DNA of 64,000 nt from Thalassobium sp. R2A62 (GTDB taxonomy: Bacteria; Pseudomonadota; Alphaproteobacteria; Rhodobacterales; Rhodobacteraceae): NCBI RefSeq assembly GCF_000161835.1, contig NZ_GG697169.2, forward strand, positions 2,072,711 to 2,136,710, in the 5' to 3' direction. The translations under genes were made by a program, and so were the position numbers. Shown one piece after another: positions 27,907-37,522 of this stretch (position 1 is its first letter; each line of letters begins with the position of its first letter). The notes beneath the pieces were generated by a model. It searched no databases, was not told where the DNA came from, and saw only the letters and a list, made by a program, of their open reading frames with translations.

Positions 27907-28932
27907 ATGTTCTATTTTGCGTTTTGTTGTGTGGCTCTTCTGGGCCTTTTTGGGATTAAAAAGAAGTGGGCTCAGCGTACAGTCCATTCCTATCAGGTTT
28001 GGAAATTCCGCGATAAACGTCAGCCCTATCCTCAACATATCGAACCAAGCCTGACCATTTCGTCTGTTGACGGTTATGCAGTTTGGGAAGAGCCTGATCG
28101 GGGGAAAGGAATGCTCCTGCAAATCGGCAAGAGCGGGAAACGCGATTCCACTGTGACGGGCGTTTGGTGGTTAGACGAAAACCTGTTCATTGCGGCGCAC
28201 CGCAACGGTTGCAGGATTGCGATTTTTGACAAAAGATCCATGGATGAACCAATCTGGAAAATGCCGGTGGATCATTTGTCGGATGATATTGCCACCAAAC
28301 AGACAGGCCCCAATCGTTGGGAGGTTCTGGTGAGCGGCTGTTGGGCCTGTGTCTATACCAAGATCGAGCTCACACGATCTAACGAAACCGGCTTCTCTGG
28401 GACTGTGATTGAAGTGCTCGAACACGAACAACGTGATTTCTGCCATGGCGTTGCCTACGATCCAGCCGGCCAACAATGTTATTCGATCCATACGGGATTA
28501 GATCCACGCATTGCAATCGGATCTCAGGTCACCCGACTACCCGCGCCGTGGGGCGCGCGCGACATTTGTTTTGACGCCAAACGCGACCGCTATCTGGCTG
28601 TTGCAGTTTCTTCGAACCCCAAACGCAGATCATATTCTGAGGTAACCGGCAGCCTTTGGACGTTGGCCAAGGGCGCATCCGAATGGTCCTGCTTGGGAGT
28701 TTATCCAGGTGTCCATTCAGACGCACTTGATGTTCTAGGTGACGAGATTTGGATGCCCGATCAATCCAAGAATTCAGTCCTTGCAGTTGATGCATCGACC
28801 GGCGAAATGCGTACTGCGTATGATGGCGATGCCGTCGACTTTCCCCATGGGATTGCAGTCTCGCCCGTCGGTGACATTGCACTGACCAACTACGGGTCCA
28901 GCAGCGTGACCGTGTTCAAAGCCACAGGATAG
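27907..28932 (+). CDS. Hypothetical beta-propeller-like membrane-anchored protein
   Basis: This 341-aa protein has an N-terminal hydrophobic helix (residues about 2-17) and then a soluble region with repeated strand patterns (GVWWLDENLFIAAHRNG; GVAYDPAGQQCYSIHTG; GDEIWMPDQSKNSVLAVD; GIAVSPVGDIALTNYGSS). The latter two resemble NHL/SMP-30 type propeller blades. No catalytic signature is recognised. GC content is lower than in the genes to its left and it is the last intact gene before the IS-rich zone, so it may belong to the accessory region. Confidence 0.7.
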   Translation: MFYFAFCCVALLGLFGIKKKWAQRTVHSYQVWKFRDKRQPYPQHIEPSLTISSVDGYAVWEEPDRGKGMLLQIGKSGKRDSTVTGVWWLDENLFIAAHRNGCRIAIFDKRSMDEPIWKMPVDHLSDDIATKQTGPNRWEVLVSGCWACVYTKIELTRSNETGFSGTVIEVLEHEQRDFCHGVAYDPAGQQCYSIHTGLDPRIAIGSQVTRLPAPWGARDICFDAKRDRYLAVAVSSNPKRRSYSEVTGSLWTLAKGASEWSCLGVYPGVHSDALDVLGDEIWMPDQSKNSVLAVDASTGEMRTAYDGDAVDFPHGIAVSPVGDIALTNYGSSSVTVFKATG

Positions 28933-29823
28933 CGCGCAGATCAGAAATCTCCGTTCAGAGCGTCCTCTCGCGGTTATCCGCACTCTTTGTCAGAGCTCGC
29001 GGGAGGACTTTGCGACCATAAGCCGTAGGCTATTGTCCTTTTTCACACCCAGCCCATCCCCTTGTTTTTCGGCCTTGCTTACGCAGCGTCATTTGTGCGG
29101 CGCTGGTTTTTGATTTGGGTAGGAGAGAGTGCGCGTGGGATGTTTCGTGGGTAGACGGCATTGATTATCGTCACCTCCGAGGGGAGATGCCGCTGAGTGC
29201 CTGTCATGTTGGGTGTTTTGCTTTGGTTGCGGGAGCCCGAGCTGGACGCTGGCGAACGACGGTGAGGTGCCCATGAGCAGCCAATTACCATCATAGACGT
29301 CTCTCTCCTTCTTTCTTTACAATCCTCAACATTCCGGAGCGACAGCGGAAGCCGGACGTACATCATCACCGCAAGACGAATGATATCAGGGCTAGTTTTA
29401 AAATAGCTATATGGATCTGGTTTTCATCCGGCGATGTTGCGAGACTACCCTGCCCACCTCAAGATGGTTTGCTCTGACACTGCCGGGTGGTCCACTTCAA
29501 GGGGGGCGGCTCAGCTTCGGGCATGGTATATGGAAACCGGCCGTTACAGGGGCTACAATATGTATCGGATTAGCGGTCAAAACCTGATCGACATGGGCGT
29601 TCGTTCGTTCTGAGCAACACTTGCTTTGCGCGCTCTAACCGTTTACGTAGCGATGGCTTTTTTGATCTTAATCTTTGAGGTTCAGGTGTGCCCTGCCATA
29701 AGGCTAAGTCATATCTCAATCTGCCGTTTAATATCCAATGGTCTCTGTTGCAAAAAACGGGCTCTGTAGGATTCACGATATAAATCCAGCGTGATAGCTG
29801 GCCGATATGAGCAGCTGGACACC
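28933..29823. other. Gene-poor junction into the IS-rich zone
   Basis: About 890 bp hold no gene that I can support. Short open frames exist in 29079-29369 but look unconserved. Positions about 29484-29513 resemble an IS3-family terminal repeat (GGTCCACTTCAAGGGGGGC) similar to the end left after rfbB at about 42465-42490. A 25-bp stretch at 29223-29247 resembles the tRNA-fMet 3' end (see findings). Just after 28932, an imperfect inverted repeat (TCCTCTCGCG / CGCGGGAGGA) could be a weak terminator. Confidence 0.4.
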
Positions 29824-29893
29824 TGTCCGTCATCATATAGTTTGAGACAGAAGGCGTTTTGACTTTGAGGGGTCATCGCTCATCTGTGTTTAG

Positions 29894-30874
29894 TTAAGCA
29901 GCGGATTTAGCGTGCTGCAAGCGCCTTAGCTTCATGGTCCTCCTTTTTGTCTTCTCCCGTTCAAGCAGGATTGTGTGGCCTCTGCCTGTGTAAACATCGG
30001 CGGGTGTGACGTTGTTCAGGCTCTCGTGGTAACGCTGGTGGTTATAATGTCCGACGAAGGCCGCGATGTGCGCTTCGAGATCACCTGGCAAGAAGTAGTT
30101 TTCCAGCAGAATGCGGTTCTTCAATGTCTGGTGCCATCGCTCAATCTTGCCCTGCGTTTGCGGATGATAAGGCGCGCCGCGAGTGTGCGTCATCCCTTTG
30201 TCTTCCAGATATTCAGCTAGATCACCCGAGATGTAACATGGTCCGTTGTCGGACAGCAGGCGGGGACGATGTACCACATTTGCCTGATCCAACCCTGTTG
30301 CTTCCAAAGCTTGGTTCAACGTGTCCTGAACGTCCGATACAGCCATGCCGGTACAAAGCTTCCACGTGATAATGTAGCGACTGTAATCATCAAGGATCGT
30401 GCTGAGATAGAACCAACCCCAACCGATAACCTTGAGATAAGTGAAGTCTGTCTGCCAAAGCTGATTGGGTGCCGTGGTCTTGTCCCGGAACTCACTCGCC
30501 GCTTTCATGACAATGAAGGCTGGGCTGGTGATCAGATCGTGGGATCGCAAAAGCCTATAAACACTGGCTTCAGAGATGAAGTAGCTGCGCTCGTCGGTGA
30601 AGGTCACAGCCAGTTCTCATGGGCTTAGTTCTGGCCTTGCCAATGCCATATCCAACATTGCCTGGCGCACCTTGTCCGGAATGCTGTTCCAGACGTGACC
30701 GGGGTGAGATTTGAGATCCTCGAGACCGGCCTCTCCACGCTGCAAGTATCGATCATACCACCGATAGTAAGTTGGGCGCGATACGCCCAACTTGTCCAAC
30801 GTGCGTTTGACAGGCAGATGTGATCCCTCGACCAGCTTGATGATCTCTAGCTTTTCTGATGCAGGATATCTCAT
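29894..30874 (-). pseudogene. IS3-family transposase OrfB with in-frame stop (copy A)
   Basis: This orfB of 327 codons is split by a TGA at 30619-30617, after ARPELSP. The downstream part contains the rve DDE core (QTDFTYLKV, LSDNGPCYI and the Glu in HPQTQGKIERWHQTLKNR). Relatives I recall read through with Arg here, so a CGA to TGA change is likely. The same stop occurs in copy B. The downstream half could be reinitiated at a GTG just after the stop, but a complete transposase cannot be made by normal translation. Confidence 0.85.
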
Positions 30875-31242
30875 TCTGGGTCGCCCCCATCCCAGAGCAT
30901 GCTTTTTTTGAGAAGACGCAGTTCCAACGTTTGTTCGGCAACAACCTCTTTCAAATCGCGTGCCTCACGCTTCAAGCCCGTGACTTCGCTGGATGTTGCT
31001 TGGCGGGTTGTATCGCCAGCCAGACGCTTCTTTCCGGCCTCCATGAAGTCCTTTGACCAATTGTAATACAGGCTCTCGGCAATCCCTTCGCGACGACAAA
31101 GCTCAGAGATCGAAATCTCTCCTCGCAAGCCATCTAAAACGATCCGGATCTTCTCTTGCGCAGAGAATTGCCGACGCGTCTTGCGCTTGATCTCTTTAAC
31201 GTGTTTGTCGGCCGATCCATTCAGCCCTGTCTTCGTTCTCAT
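30871..31242 (-). CDS. IS3-family transposase OrfA (copy A)
   Basis: This 123-aa helix-turn-helix protein has FSAQEKIRIVLDGLRGE then ISELCRREGIAESLYYNW, the DNA-recognition part typical of IS3/IS911 OrfA, and a C-terminal leucine-zipper-like segment. Near the end an A7G run allows the classical -1 frameshift; in the -1 frame there is no stop before orfB, so an OrfAB fusion is possible. It overlaps orfB by 4 nt. Confidence 0.9.
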   Translation of the reverse strand: MRTKTGLNGSADKHVKEIKRKTRRQFSAQEKIRIVLDGLRGEISISELCRREGIAESLYYNWSKDFMEAGKKRLAGDTTRQATSSEVTGLKREARDLKEVVAEQTLELRLLKKSMLWDGGDPE

Positions 31243-31328
31243 CTCGTATCATTTCAAGGATTACGATGAGCCGAAAACTCTCGTTAAGCAAAACTGCCGC
31301 TCTGCCTCAAAGCCCGTGACGGGATACA

Positions 31329-31569
31329 TGGCAGCCTGCGAGACGAACCGCTAAACGAAGAATGGTTCGACGGCCTAGATGACGCACGAAAAAAGTTAGC
31401 CCTCTGGCGATACGATTACAACCAAGTCAGGCCACACTCATCGCTGGACAATCAAACGCCCGCTGAAGCGCGGCGCGCGCTTGAGCAATTTGAGGGCTCC
31501 GCGCACGCCGCGCGTGCCCAAACTGAAACCGAGGAATATGAAATCCAGACCCGCAAACTCTCGTTATGA
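31329..31569 (+). pseudogene. IS3-family OrfB C-terminal remnant
   Basis: In frame from about 31333 to the TGA at 31567-31569 the sequence encodes SLRDEPLNEEWFDGLDDA, then WRYDYNQVRPHSSLDNQ and TPAEARRAL. This is the end of an IS3-family DDE transposase, distinct from the 1505-bp element. It is cut off at its 5' side exactly at the left end of IS copy A, so the 1505-bp element inserted into it or recombination joined them. Confidence 0.85.
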
Positions 31570-31664
31570 ATAAGGGAGCCTCGGCGGGCAGGTCACACCC
31601 ATTGAGGTTTTGAAGGAGTGTGTCTAAAAGAACGGTGAGGAAACCTTTTTCACTTGGCTCATTA

Positions 31665-32636
31665 ATGTCCCAGACCTCAACAAAAAAAACCAAAGTCGCC
31701 ATCGGTGTCATCACCAAGGGGCGACCTGACATGTTGTTAGTTCTCTTGACGTCTTATGCGGCGCTGACGTGTCCCAAAGGGTTTGTTTTTGAATTTTTTA
31801 TTGTGGAAAACGATGCAAACCCACAACTTGACGATGTGATTGCGGATTTTCGAATTAAAACCAAGTGCGACGTCAACTATACTCAAGAGGGTGAGCCGGG
31901 TATTCCTTTTGCCCGCAACGCCGTTATGCAGTTGGCCCATGCAAGTGGTGCGAAGTATCTTCTGTTCGCTGATGATGATGAGCGTGTGCCGACGGATTGG
32001 GCGGCAGAATTGATCGGTGTTATGGAGGAACATCGTCTTGATTTGGTCGGCGGTCCGTTGCGGATAGAAGCCAAAACGGCATTGCAAACATCGAGGCAGA
32101 GAGCAGTACTTGCGTTTCTTCAAAAGAAAGCCCGAAGAAGCGAATTAGCGCGCGCTGAGAAGCTGGGCCGTGACCATCTATATTCTGGTGAAATCTACAC
32201 AAACAATTGGGCCGTGCGACTGGATTTTGTTTGCAAGCATGACCTTTGGTTTGACAAAGAACTACGTTTCACAGGAGGCTCTGACACTGCATTTAGTCTG
32301 GCAGCGCGACGGCTTGGGGCCACGATTGGCTGGGCGCCGAATGCGGTGGTCTATGATCGCATCCCACCCCAACGATTAACTTTGAACTATCATTACAGAC
32401 GGACGCGTGACCAGACGCGTAATGGCTTTTTGCTACGGGGCAAAAGTCAGTGGGACGTGCCTCTCTTTGTAATGGCACGCAGCGTTGAAGCGCTAAGTGC
32501 TCTTGCGTCTGCCGTTTTTCTGGGTCAGGTTGGCTGTGTCAAAGCCGTGAATAAATTTGCCCAAGCGGTGGGGCGGATCAGAGGCGGCTTTGGCGAAAAA
32601 AGCACACTATACGCACCAGAAAATAGCATAAAATAA
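31665..32636 (+). CDS. Glycosyltransferase family 2
   Basis: This 323-aa GT-A glycosyltransferase probably adds a sugar to a surface polysaccharide. The nucleotide-sugar fold begins at KVAIGVITKGRPDMLLVLL; the metal-binding acidic cluster LLFADDDERVP is near residue 100, and a GGSDTAFSLAARRLG acceptor-side segment near 220. A C-terminal hydrophobic helix is at about 285-305. Either ATG at 31665 or GTG at 31620 could be the start. The GTG has GGAG only 1 nt upstream, too close, so the ATG is preferred. It is the first gene inside the interval bracketed by the inverted IS pair. Confidence 0.85.
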   Translation: MSQTSTKKTKVAIGVITKGRPDMLLVLLTSYAALTCPKGFVFEFFIVENDANPQLDDVIADFRIKTKCDVNYTQEGEPGIPFARNAVMQLAHASGAKYLLFADDDERVPTDWAAELIGVMEEHRLDLVGGPLRIEAKTALQTSRQRAVLAFLQKKARRSELARAEKLGRDHLYSGEIYTNNWAVRLDFVCKHDLWFDKELRFTGGSDTAFSLAARRLGATIGWAPNAVVYDRIPPQRLTLNYHYRRTRDQTRNGFLLRGKSQWDVPLFVMARSVEALSALASAVFLGQVGCVKAVNKFAQAVGRIRGGFGEKSTLYAPENSIK

Positions 32637-32780
32637 ATTAGGGCCTGTCGACATTCAGGATTCCCATTTGGTTTGACCTCTGATCCAAGATTAATTGCCT
32701 GACGTCAGCACCCGCTGGACAGATTTGAGCATTTGAATAACGGAGGATTTCTGGTTCATCTTATCGATTAGGAGATCGAG

Positions 32781-33127
32781 ATGACGAAGAAGCCAAAGAC
32801 ATCGAAGGATGCAGCCGACAAGTTGTGAAGAACATCCGCCGCAAGACACGCCAGACTTATTCATCCGAGGAGAAGATCCGCATTGTACTGGCGGGGCTGT
32901 GTCGAGAGGAAAGTATCTCACTTTTGTGTCGTCGTGAGGGGATTGCGGTAAGCCTTTATTATAGCTGGTCGAAGGAATTCGTCGAAACTGGCAAGCGCCG
33001 TCTGTCTGGCGACACGTCACGCCAAGCCACCTCATCAGAGGTGAAAGACCTGCGTTCGGAGTCGCTGGCGCTGAAAGAATGCGTAACTGATCTGACGCTT
33101 AAGAACCGCCTGCTCAAAAAAGCATGA
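32781..33127 (+). pseudogene. IS3-family OrfA, frameshifted remnant
   Basis: Translation from ATG at 32781 hits TGA at 32826. One base appears missing, because the next frame from 32825 continues with KNIRRKTRQTYSSEEKIRI and the rest of an OrfA. The HTH segment SLLCRREGIAVSLYYSW shows substitutions relative to the copy A/B protein, so it is a different IS. No orfB follows: after 33127 only about 60 bp of related sequence remain before the IS21 element. The short gap 32637-32780 holds its upstream end. Confidence 0.8.
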
Positions 33128-33294
33128 CAGGCAGTGGGGTGTATGAGGAATGAGAAATCCCGGTTCGGAGAAACTGGAGATCATTTGAGTACCTACGCCG
33201 AATAGCTATTTAACCAAAGGTGTGCTGAATGTCATTGAGAACTGACCCGGTATTGTCACCGAGATTTGACCCGCTCTTAGTTGTGTATCGGCAG

Positions 33295-34085
33295 CTATGC
33301 TTTGGTCAATGTGGTGGCCTCCTTTGTGGTTTTCTTTGCAGCCTCTGAACTGGCTTTGAAGCGATAACTGTCGTTGCCAGTTTCTAGGATGTGACAGCGA
33401 TGTGTGAGGCGATCCAGCAGCGCTGTTGTCATCTTTGCGTCACCAAAGACCTACGCCCATTCACTGAAGCTGAGGTTGGTCGTGATAACGACGCTGGTGC
33501 GCTCATAGAGTTTGCTCAGAAGGTGGAACAGCAGTGCGCCGCCAGACCGGCTGAACGGCAGGTAGCCAAGCTCGTCGAGGATGACGAGGTCGATCTTGGT
33601 GAGCATCTCAGCAATCTTCCCAGCCTTCCCGAGGGCCTTTTCGTACTCCAACGCGTTGACCAGTTCGACGGTTGAGTAGAAGCGCACCTTGCGCCTGTGA
33701 TGTTCGATCGCCTGCACGCCGATAGCTGTAGCGACATGGCTTTTGCCGGTGCCAGGTCCGCCAATCAGAACAACGTTTTCTGCGTTCTCTATGAACTCGC
33801 CGCGATGCAATTGCCGGACTGTGGCTTCGTTGATGTCGCTTGAGGCGAAGTCAAAGCCTGCGAGGTCCTTGTAGGATGGGAAGCGCGCCACCTTGGTGTG
33901 ATAGGCAATCGACCGCACCTCCCGTTCGGCCATTTCCGCCTTGAGCAGTTGGGACACATCGGAGTGGCTGCCTCAAACGCTGGAGAGCCCTGAGCGACTA
34001 GATCGTCAACCGCATGCGCCATGCCATGCAGCTTGAGACTGCGCAGCATGATGATAATGGAAGCTCCTGCAGGATCATGACGCAT
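33295..34085 (-). pseudogene. istB: istB ATPase pseudogene (frameshift and nonsense)
   Basis: IstB is the AAA+ helper that delivers the IS21 transposase to target DNA. From ATG at 34085 the frame is correct for about 40 codons, then shifts near 33965 (AATPM followed by SQLLKAEMAE in another frame). The body keeps Walker A IGGPGTGKSHVATAIG and Walker B DLVILDELGY. After SFSEWA a TAG (33451-33453) replaces a sense codon, and homologous sequence ([20 protein letters not shown]) continues to the real end at 33295. Two lesions make it inactive. Confidence 0.87.
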
Positions 34086-35613
34086 TGCGCTTCTCCCCTG
34101 TCTGTCTGAGGTCGTCATAGCGATCTACGTTTGCCTTCGGCGCGGTTTCCAAAGCCAAGGCGTCTGGTGGATCGATCTCTGGGTGATCTGTCTGCTTTGG
34201 ATCGACCAGCCTATGCAGCAGGGTTCAGGATATGCGTCTTGGTCGGCACACCAGCTTCCAAAGCTAATTTCACAGCTCTCAGCACAGCGTCTTCGTTGTG
34301 ATGTAGAACCAAGGACAGGATATCGACCATTTCCCTGTCACCGCCATCCTTACGCAGCATGTGATCCTGCAGCTGGCGGAAGGTGTTGGGCATCTCTGTA
34401 AACGGCGCACCATTGCGTAATGCACCGGGTTTGCGCTGGATGACCGCCAAATAATGGCGCCAATCATAGATGACTTTGCCAGGCTTGCTGTGGGATCGAT
34501 CAATGATGCGCTCATGCGAACAAACGGTTTGTCCCTCTGCAACAATGACCAACCTCTCCGGGTAAAAACGAAGGCTGACAGGGCGGTTCGCAAAGCTGGC
34601 AGGCACGCTGTAAGGGTTGCGCTCGAAAGTGATCAAGCATGTTGGTGACACGCGCTTGCTGTGTTCGACAAATCCGTCAAAGGCTGGTGGCAGAACCATC
34701 AGCACAGACCTCTCGGCTTCCCAAGCGTCAGCGATAGAACCAGACAACTCTCGATGCGCCGTTTCTGACCAAAGCGCGATGCAGCGATCCTCAAGCCATT
34801 GGTTCAGTTCACCCAGATCCTTGAAGACAGGCATAACTTGCCGAAGGCGGTTCCGCGCATCCCGGACGTTCTTCTCAACCTGACCCTTCTCCCACCCTGC
34901 TGCTGGATTGCAGAACTCAGGCTCAAAGACGTAATGGCTGGCCATGGATTGGAACCGCGCGTTAACATCGCGCTGCTTGCCGCGACCAACACGGTCGACC
35001 GCAGTCTTCATATTGTCATAGATGCCACGCCCTGGAATACCGCCGAACACACGGAAGGCATGCCAGTGGGCATCGAACAGCATCTCATGTGTCTGCAAAG
35101 GATAGGCCCGGACAATGAAGGCACGGCTGTGCGACAGCTTGCTGTGTGCAACTTGCAGTTTGACGCGTTCACCGCCAATCGTGGCCCAGTCTTCGCTCCA
35201 ATCAAACTGGAACGCTTCTCCGGGTTGGAACACCAACGGTACAAATGTGCCGCGCCCCGTTGTTTGCTCGGCACGATGCCGATCAGCCCGCCACGCGCGC
35301 GCAAAGGCTGCGACACGTTCTAGGACCCATCGTAGCCAAGCTTAACTAAGTCCTCATACAACAGCTTAACGTTGCGCCGCTCTTTGCGAGACTTCCGCGT
35401 TTGCGCCAAAAGCCACGCAGACAACCGATCCGCATAAGGATCCAACTTTCTCGGACGTCGTGGCGTCTCGAACCTCGGCTCTACAGCATCTTCGCGGAGA
35501 TACTTCTTGATGGTGTTGCGAGACAGCCCAGTGCGCCGCGCAATCTCTCGTATTGGCATTTTGTCACGCAATGCCCAGCGTCGAATAACACTCAAAAATC
35601 CCATGTCGATCAC
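34075..35613 (-). pseudogene. istA: istA transposase pseudogene (two frameshifts)
   Basis: The N-terminal part from ATG at 35613 has an HTH (IREIARRTGLSRNTIKKYL). The frame breaks after GYDGS near 35323, where one base seems missing; the next frame resumes LERVAAFARAWRADRH and reads through the DDE integrase core (EAFQFDWSEDWATIGGERV; GIYDNMKTAVDRVGRG; NPAAGWEKGQVEKNVRD). A second shift near 34215 separates the last about 45 codons (LLHRLVDPKQTDHPEIDPP), whose stop overlaps the istB start. Total length without lesions would be about 512 aa, as expected. Confidence 0.87.
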
Positions 35614-35710
35614 TCCATGTCCCCCTGACCAAAGCCGTCAGGGCAATGTGTTCACATGGGTCAATTCTCAGTGACAATTTATGGGGCTACCGGGTCAGTT
35701 CTCAATGACA

Positions 35711-36223
35711 TTCAACAGCATAGGCCTGTTTCTTGATCCAGAACCCAGCGCTGAATGGAAATGTCCTTTCCTTAAAATCAATGCGAGGAGAAATAAGGCC
35801 ATTAGGCAGAGCTCTCGTTTCAGTGCGCACTTCAGATGCAAGGCCACTTGGCTCTTTGACGAAAGTCTTGATGAAAAACCGAAATCCGCCTTCGCTTGCA
35901 CCTCTTGGGTGAGGACCTTAGCGCAATGGCCCTCGATTATTTCGTCATCGTCATCAAAAAAGAACAACACTTCGCCTTGCGCCGCCTCGCCTCCCCGGTT
36001 GCGGGAAGGCGACCCACCGCCCCCCAATGCTGTTGGGTTTCTTAAGTGGCGTACGTGATAGAACTCTGGGTCCGACAGGGTCAGCTCGGCTGGAGTGTCA
36101 CTGGCATCATCAACCACGATAACCTCGCCGTTGCGGTCAGCAGCCTGCCAAAGCCGAGACAACAGCGCGACGAAGGAGTTTAGGTCGATTAAACGTCGGT
36201 ATGATGATAGAATATCTAATCAT
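35711..36223 (-). pseudogene. Glycosyltransferase family 2, frameshifted and cut by IS21
   Basis: From ATG at 36223 the product starts like a GT2 (RYSIIIPTFNRPKLLRRAV), then a one-base shift near 36140 moves to the frame carrying EVIVVDDASDTPAEL, HLRNPTALGGGGSPSRN and VLFFFDDDDEIIEGH, the metal-binding acidic motif. Sequence ends at the IS21 right end (35710), so the C-terminal half is missing; it is not found on the other side of the IS. It was probably a polysaccharide gene of the same locus. Confidence 0.85.
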
Positions 36224-36284
36224 TTCAACGGCTTCCCATGCCCCTCAATGCTGTACTATGCTGCTGGACTGTTTGAAGGCCATA

Positions 36285-37076
36285 CTAACTCATCAACATT
36301 TGCCTGAACCGCGCGGCATTGCGAAACTGCTTCCATGAGTGTTGGGAAAAATCTTCGGCAACCTGCCCACCGTCTGAACGGATCCGGCTTGCTCGGACGT
36401 TCAATTTTCCAACTCTAACTCCGCTCTGCGACAGCGCGTAGCGGGTCAATCGTTCAGAATGAATTTTAATGTTCAATTCATGACAAAACGGTAGCGCTTG
36501 ATCCAGCCGATTCCCGTATGCCTTTATTGCTGAATCTCCAGCACATATTGCAAAGCGGTCGTTGTAGCCACCTTGATGCCTTTGCCATTGAGGCAGCATC
36601 ACTTTAGGTTGAGTCGAAGCAAGTGCCCTCTGGATGCCAGTACGCATACTGTCGTGATATAGAAGATCGGGTCGGCAAAATATGACGATATCGGGCTTCA
36701 TCTTTAAAGCAAGACGCGTCGCCGCCTTCAAGGAATAAAGTTGATGCAATAAGTTTGAGACCGACTTAAAATCGTCGCCCCAGTGATCCCCGAAAGATTT
36801 TATTAGTTCGAAACCCGCTCCTTCTAAAACCGTGTTTGGCTTAGAGAATTCGATTTGATCAGGCTCGAGAAGTTTGTATTCTTCAGGATCGAGTAATCCT
36901 TTTTCGCCGCTGCGCGGATTGTTGATCGTCGACTGATGAAAAAAGTGACAACAGACGAAGACATCGCCGTAGCCACGCGCAGAGGCAAAAATATTGCTAC
37001 GAATAGAGTCGATTGTGTAGCTGAGCGATCTTGTGATTCCGAAGAATGCTACGGAAATTCTAGGCGCAGGCAGCAT
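36285..37076 (-). CDS. Hypothetical protein of the polysaccharide locus
   Basis: This 263-aa soluble protein has no confidently named family. It starts with PRISVAFFGITRSLSYTID, and contains KPDIVIFCRPDLLYHDS near the middle and HSERLTRYALSQSGV near the end. The pattern (FFGxTRSL, RPDL, a late HSE) reminds me of uncharacterised proteins found in capsule and LPS clusters (DUF7796-like), possibly glycan-modifying. ATG at 37076 was chosen because the upstream extension is Trp/Arg-rich and unconserved. AT content is higher than core genes, consistent with acquired DNA. Confidence 0.65.
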   Translation of the reverse strand: MLPAPRISVAFFGITRSLSYTIDSIRSNIFASARGYGDVFVCCHFFHQSTINNPRSGEKGLLDPEEYKLLEPDQIEFSKPNTVLEGAGFELIKSFGDHWGDDFKSVSNLLHQLYSLKAATRLALKMKPDIVIFCRPDLLYHDSMRTGIQRALASTQPKVMLPQWQRHQGGYNDRFAICAGDSAIKAYGNRLDQALPFCHELNIKIHSERLTRYALSQSGVRVGKLNVRASRIRSDGGQVAEDFSQHSWKQFRNAARFRQMLMS

Positions 37077-37240
37077 ACAATTCCTCCATGTCCACACGAA
37101 TCGATATGGCAACCCGCGCTAAAAAAATCAATCGGGGATATATCATTTTCCAACTGATGCTCCAGACTGTTACTAAGTCACTTTGGGCCTGTCGCGGTTT
37201 GATGCCGCTCCTTTGATAGCATTTACTGCAACAAAGGAGA

Positions 37241-37522
37241 TTGACTATGGGACAGAAACGGACGGACGAATTCCGCCATGATGCGGTGCGTATCGCGCGG
37301 ACCAGTGGGCTAACGCGTAAGCAGGTGGCTGATGATTTGGGTGTCGAGATGTCGACGCTGAACAAATGGATCACAGCGCACCGAGATACAGATGTAGTTT
37401 CGAAAGAGGATTTGAGCCTCGCCCAAGAGAATGACCGGCTCCGGCGCGAGAACCGCATTCTCAAGGAGGAGAGGGAGATCTTAAAAAAAGCAACGCAGTT
37501 CTTCGCGAGCCAAAAGCCATGA
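37241..37522 (+). CDS. IS3-family transposase OrfA
   Basis: This 93-aa DNA-binding protein has an HTH around GLTRKQVADDLGVEMSTLNKW, then a leucine-zipper segment (ENDRLRRENRILKEEREIL) used for multimerisation. The final codons overlap orfB by 4 nt. A TTAAAAAAAG run at 37481-37490 permits a programmed -1 frameshift into orfB. Confidence 0.9.
   Translation: MTMGQKRTDEFRHDAVRIARTSGLTRKQVADDLGVEMSTLNKWITAHRDTDVVSKEDLSLAQENDRLRRENRILKEEREILKKATQFFASQKP

Larger units (their letters stand above)
29824..31328 (-). mobile_element. IS3-family insertion sequence, copy A (1505 bp)
   Basis: This element matches copy B at 42726-44230 in inverted orientation, with the same length and identical sequence wherever I compared. 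Its ends are TGTATCCCGTCACGGGC (at 31328 reading inward) and TGTCCGTCATCATATAG (at 29824 reading inward), giving IS3-style 5'-TG...CA-3' termini with imperfect inverted repeats sharing TTTGAG(A/G)CAGA. No 3-4 bp target duplication is visible (flanks ACC and GGC/TGG). It encodes orfA and an orfB interrupted by a stop. Confidence 0.9.
33230..35710 (-). mobile_element. IS21-family insertion sequence, inactivated (about 2.48 kb)
   Basis: The two ends carry a perfect 21-bp inverted repeat TGTCATTGAGAACTGACCCGG (33230-33250 and 35690-35710). Similarity continues a few bases outward (GCTGAA versus GTTGAA), and an inner subterminal repeat GTCAC(C/T)GAGA(A/T)TTGACCC is present on both sides, as IS21 elements have multiple transposase sites. 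istA and istB are both broken. The right end interrupts a GT2 gene. Confidence 0.9.

Noticed and set aside
29079..29369. A 96-aa minus-strand frame
   Set aside because: Composition (Ser, Arg, Pro, Asn rich) and the lack of any family pattern suggest a chance frame in decayed DNA.
30617..30619. Selenocysteine or programmed read-through at the TGA in orfB
   Set aside because: No SECIS-like structure was noted and relatives appear to have Arg here; a point mutation is simpler.
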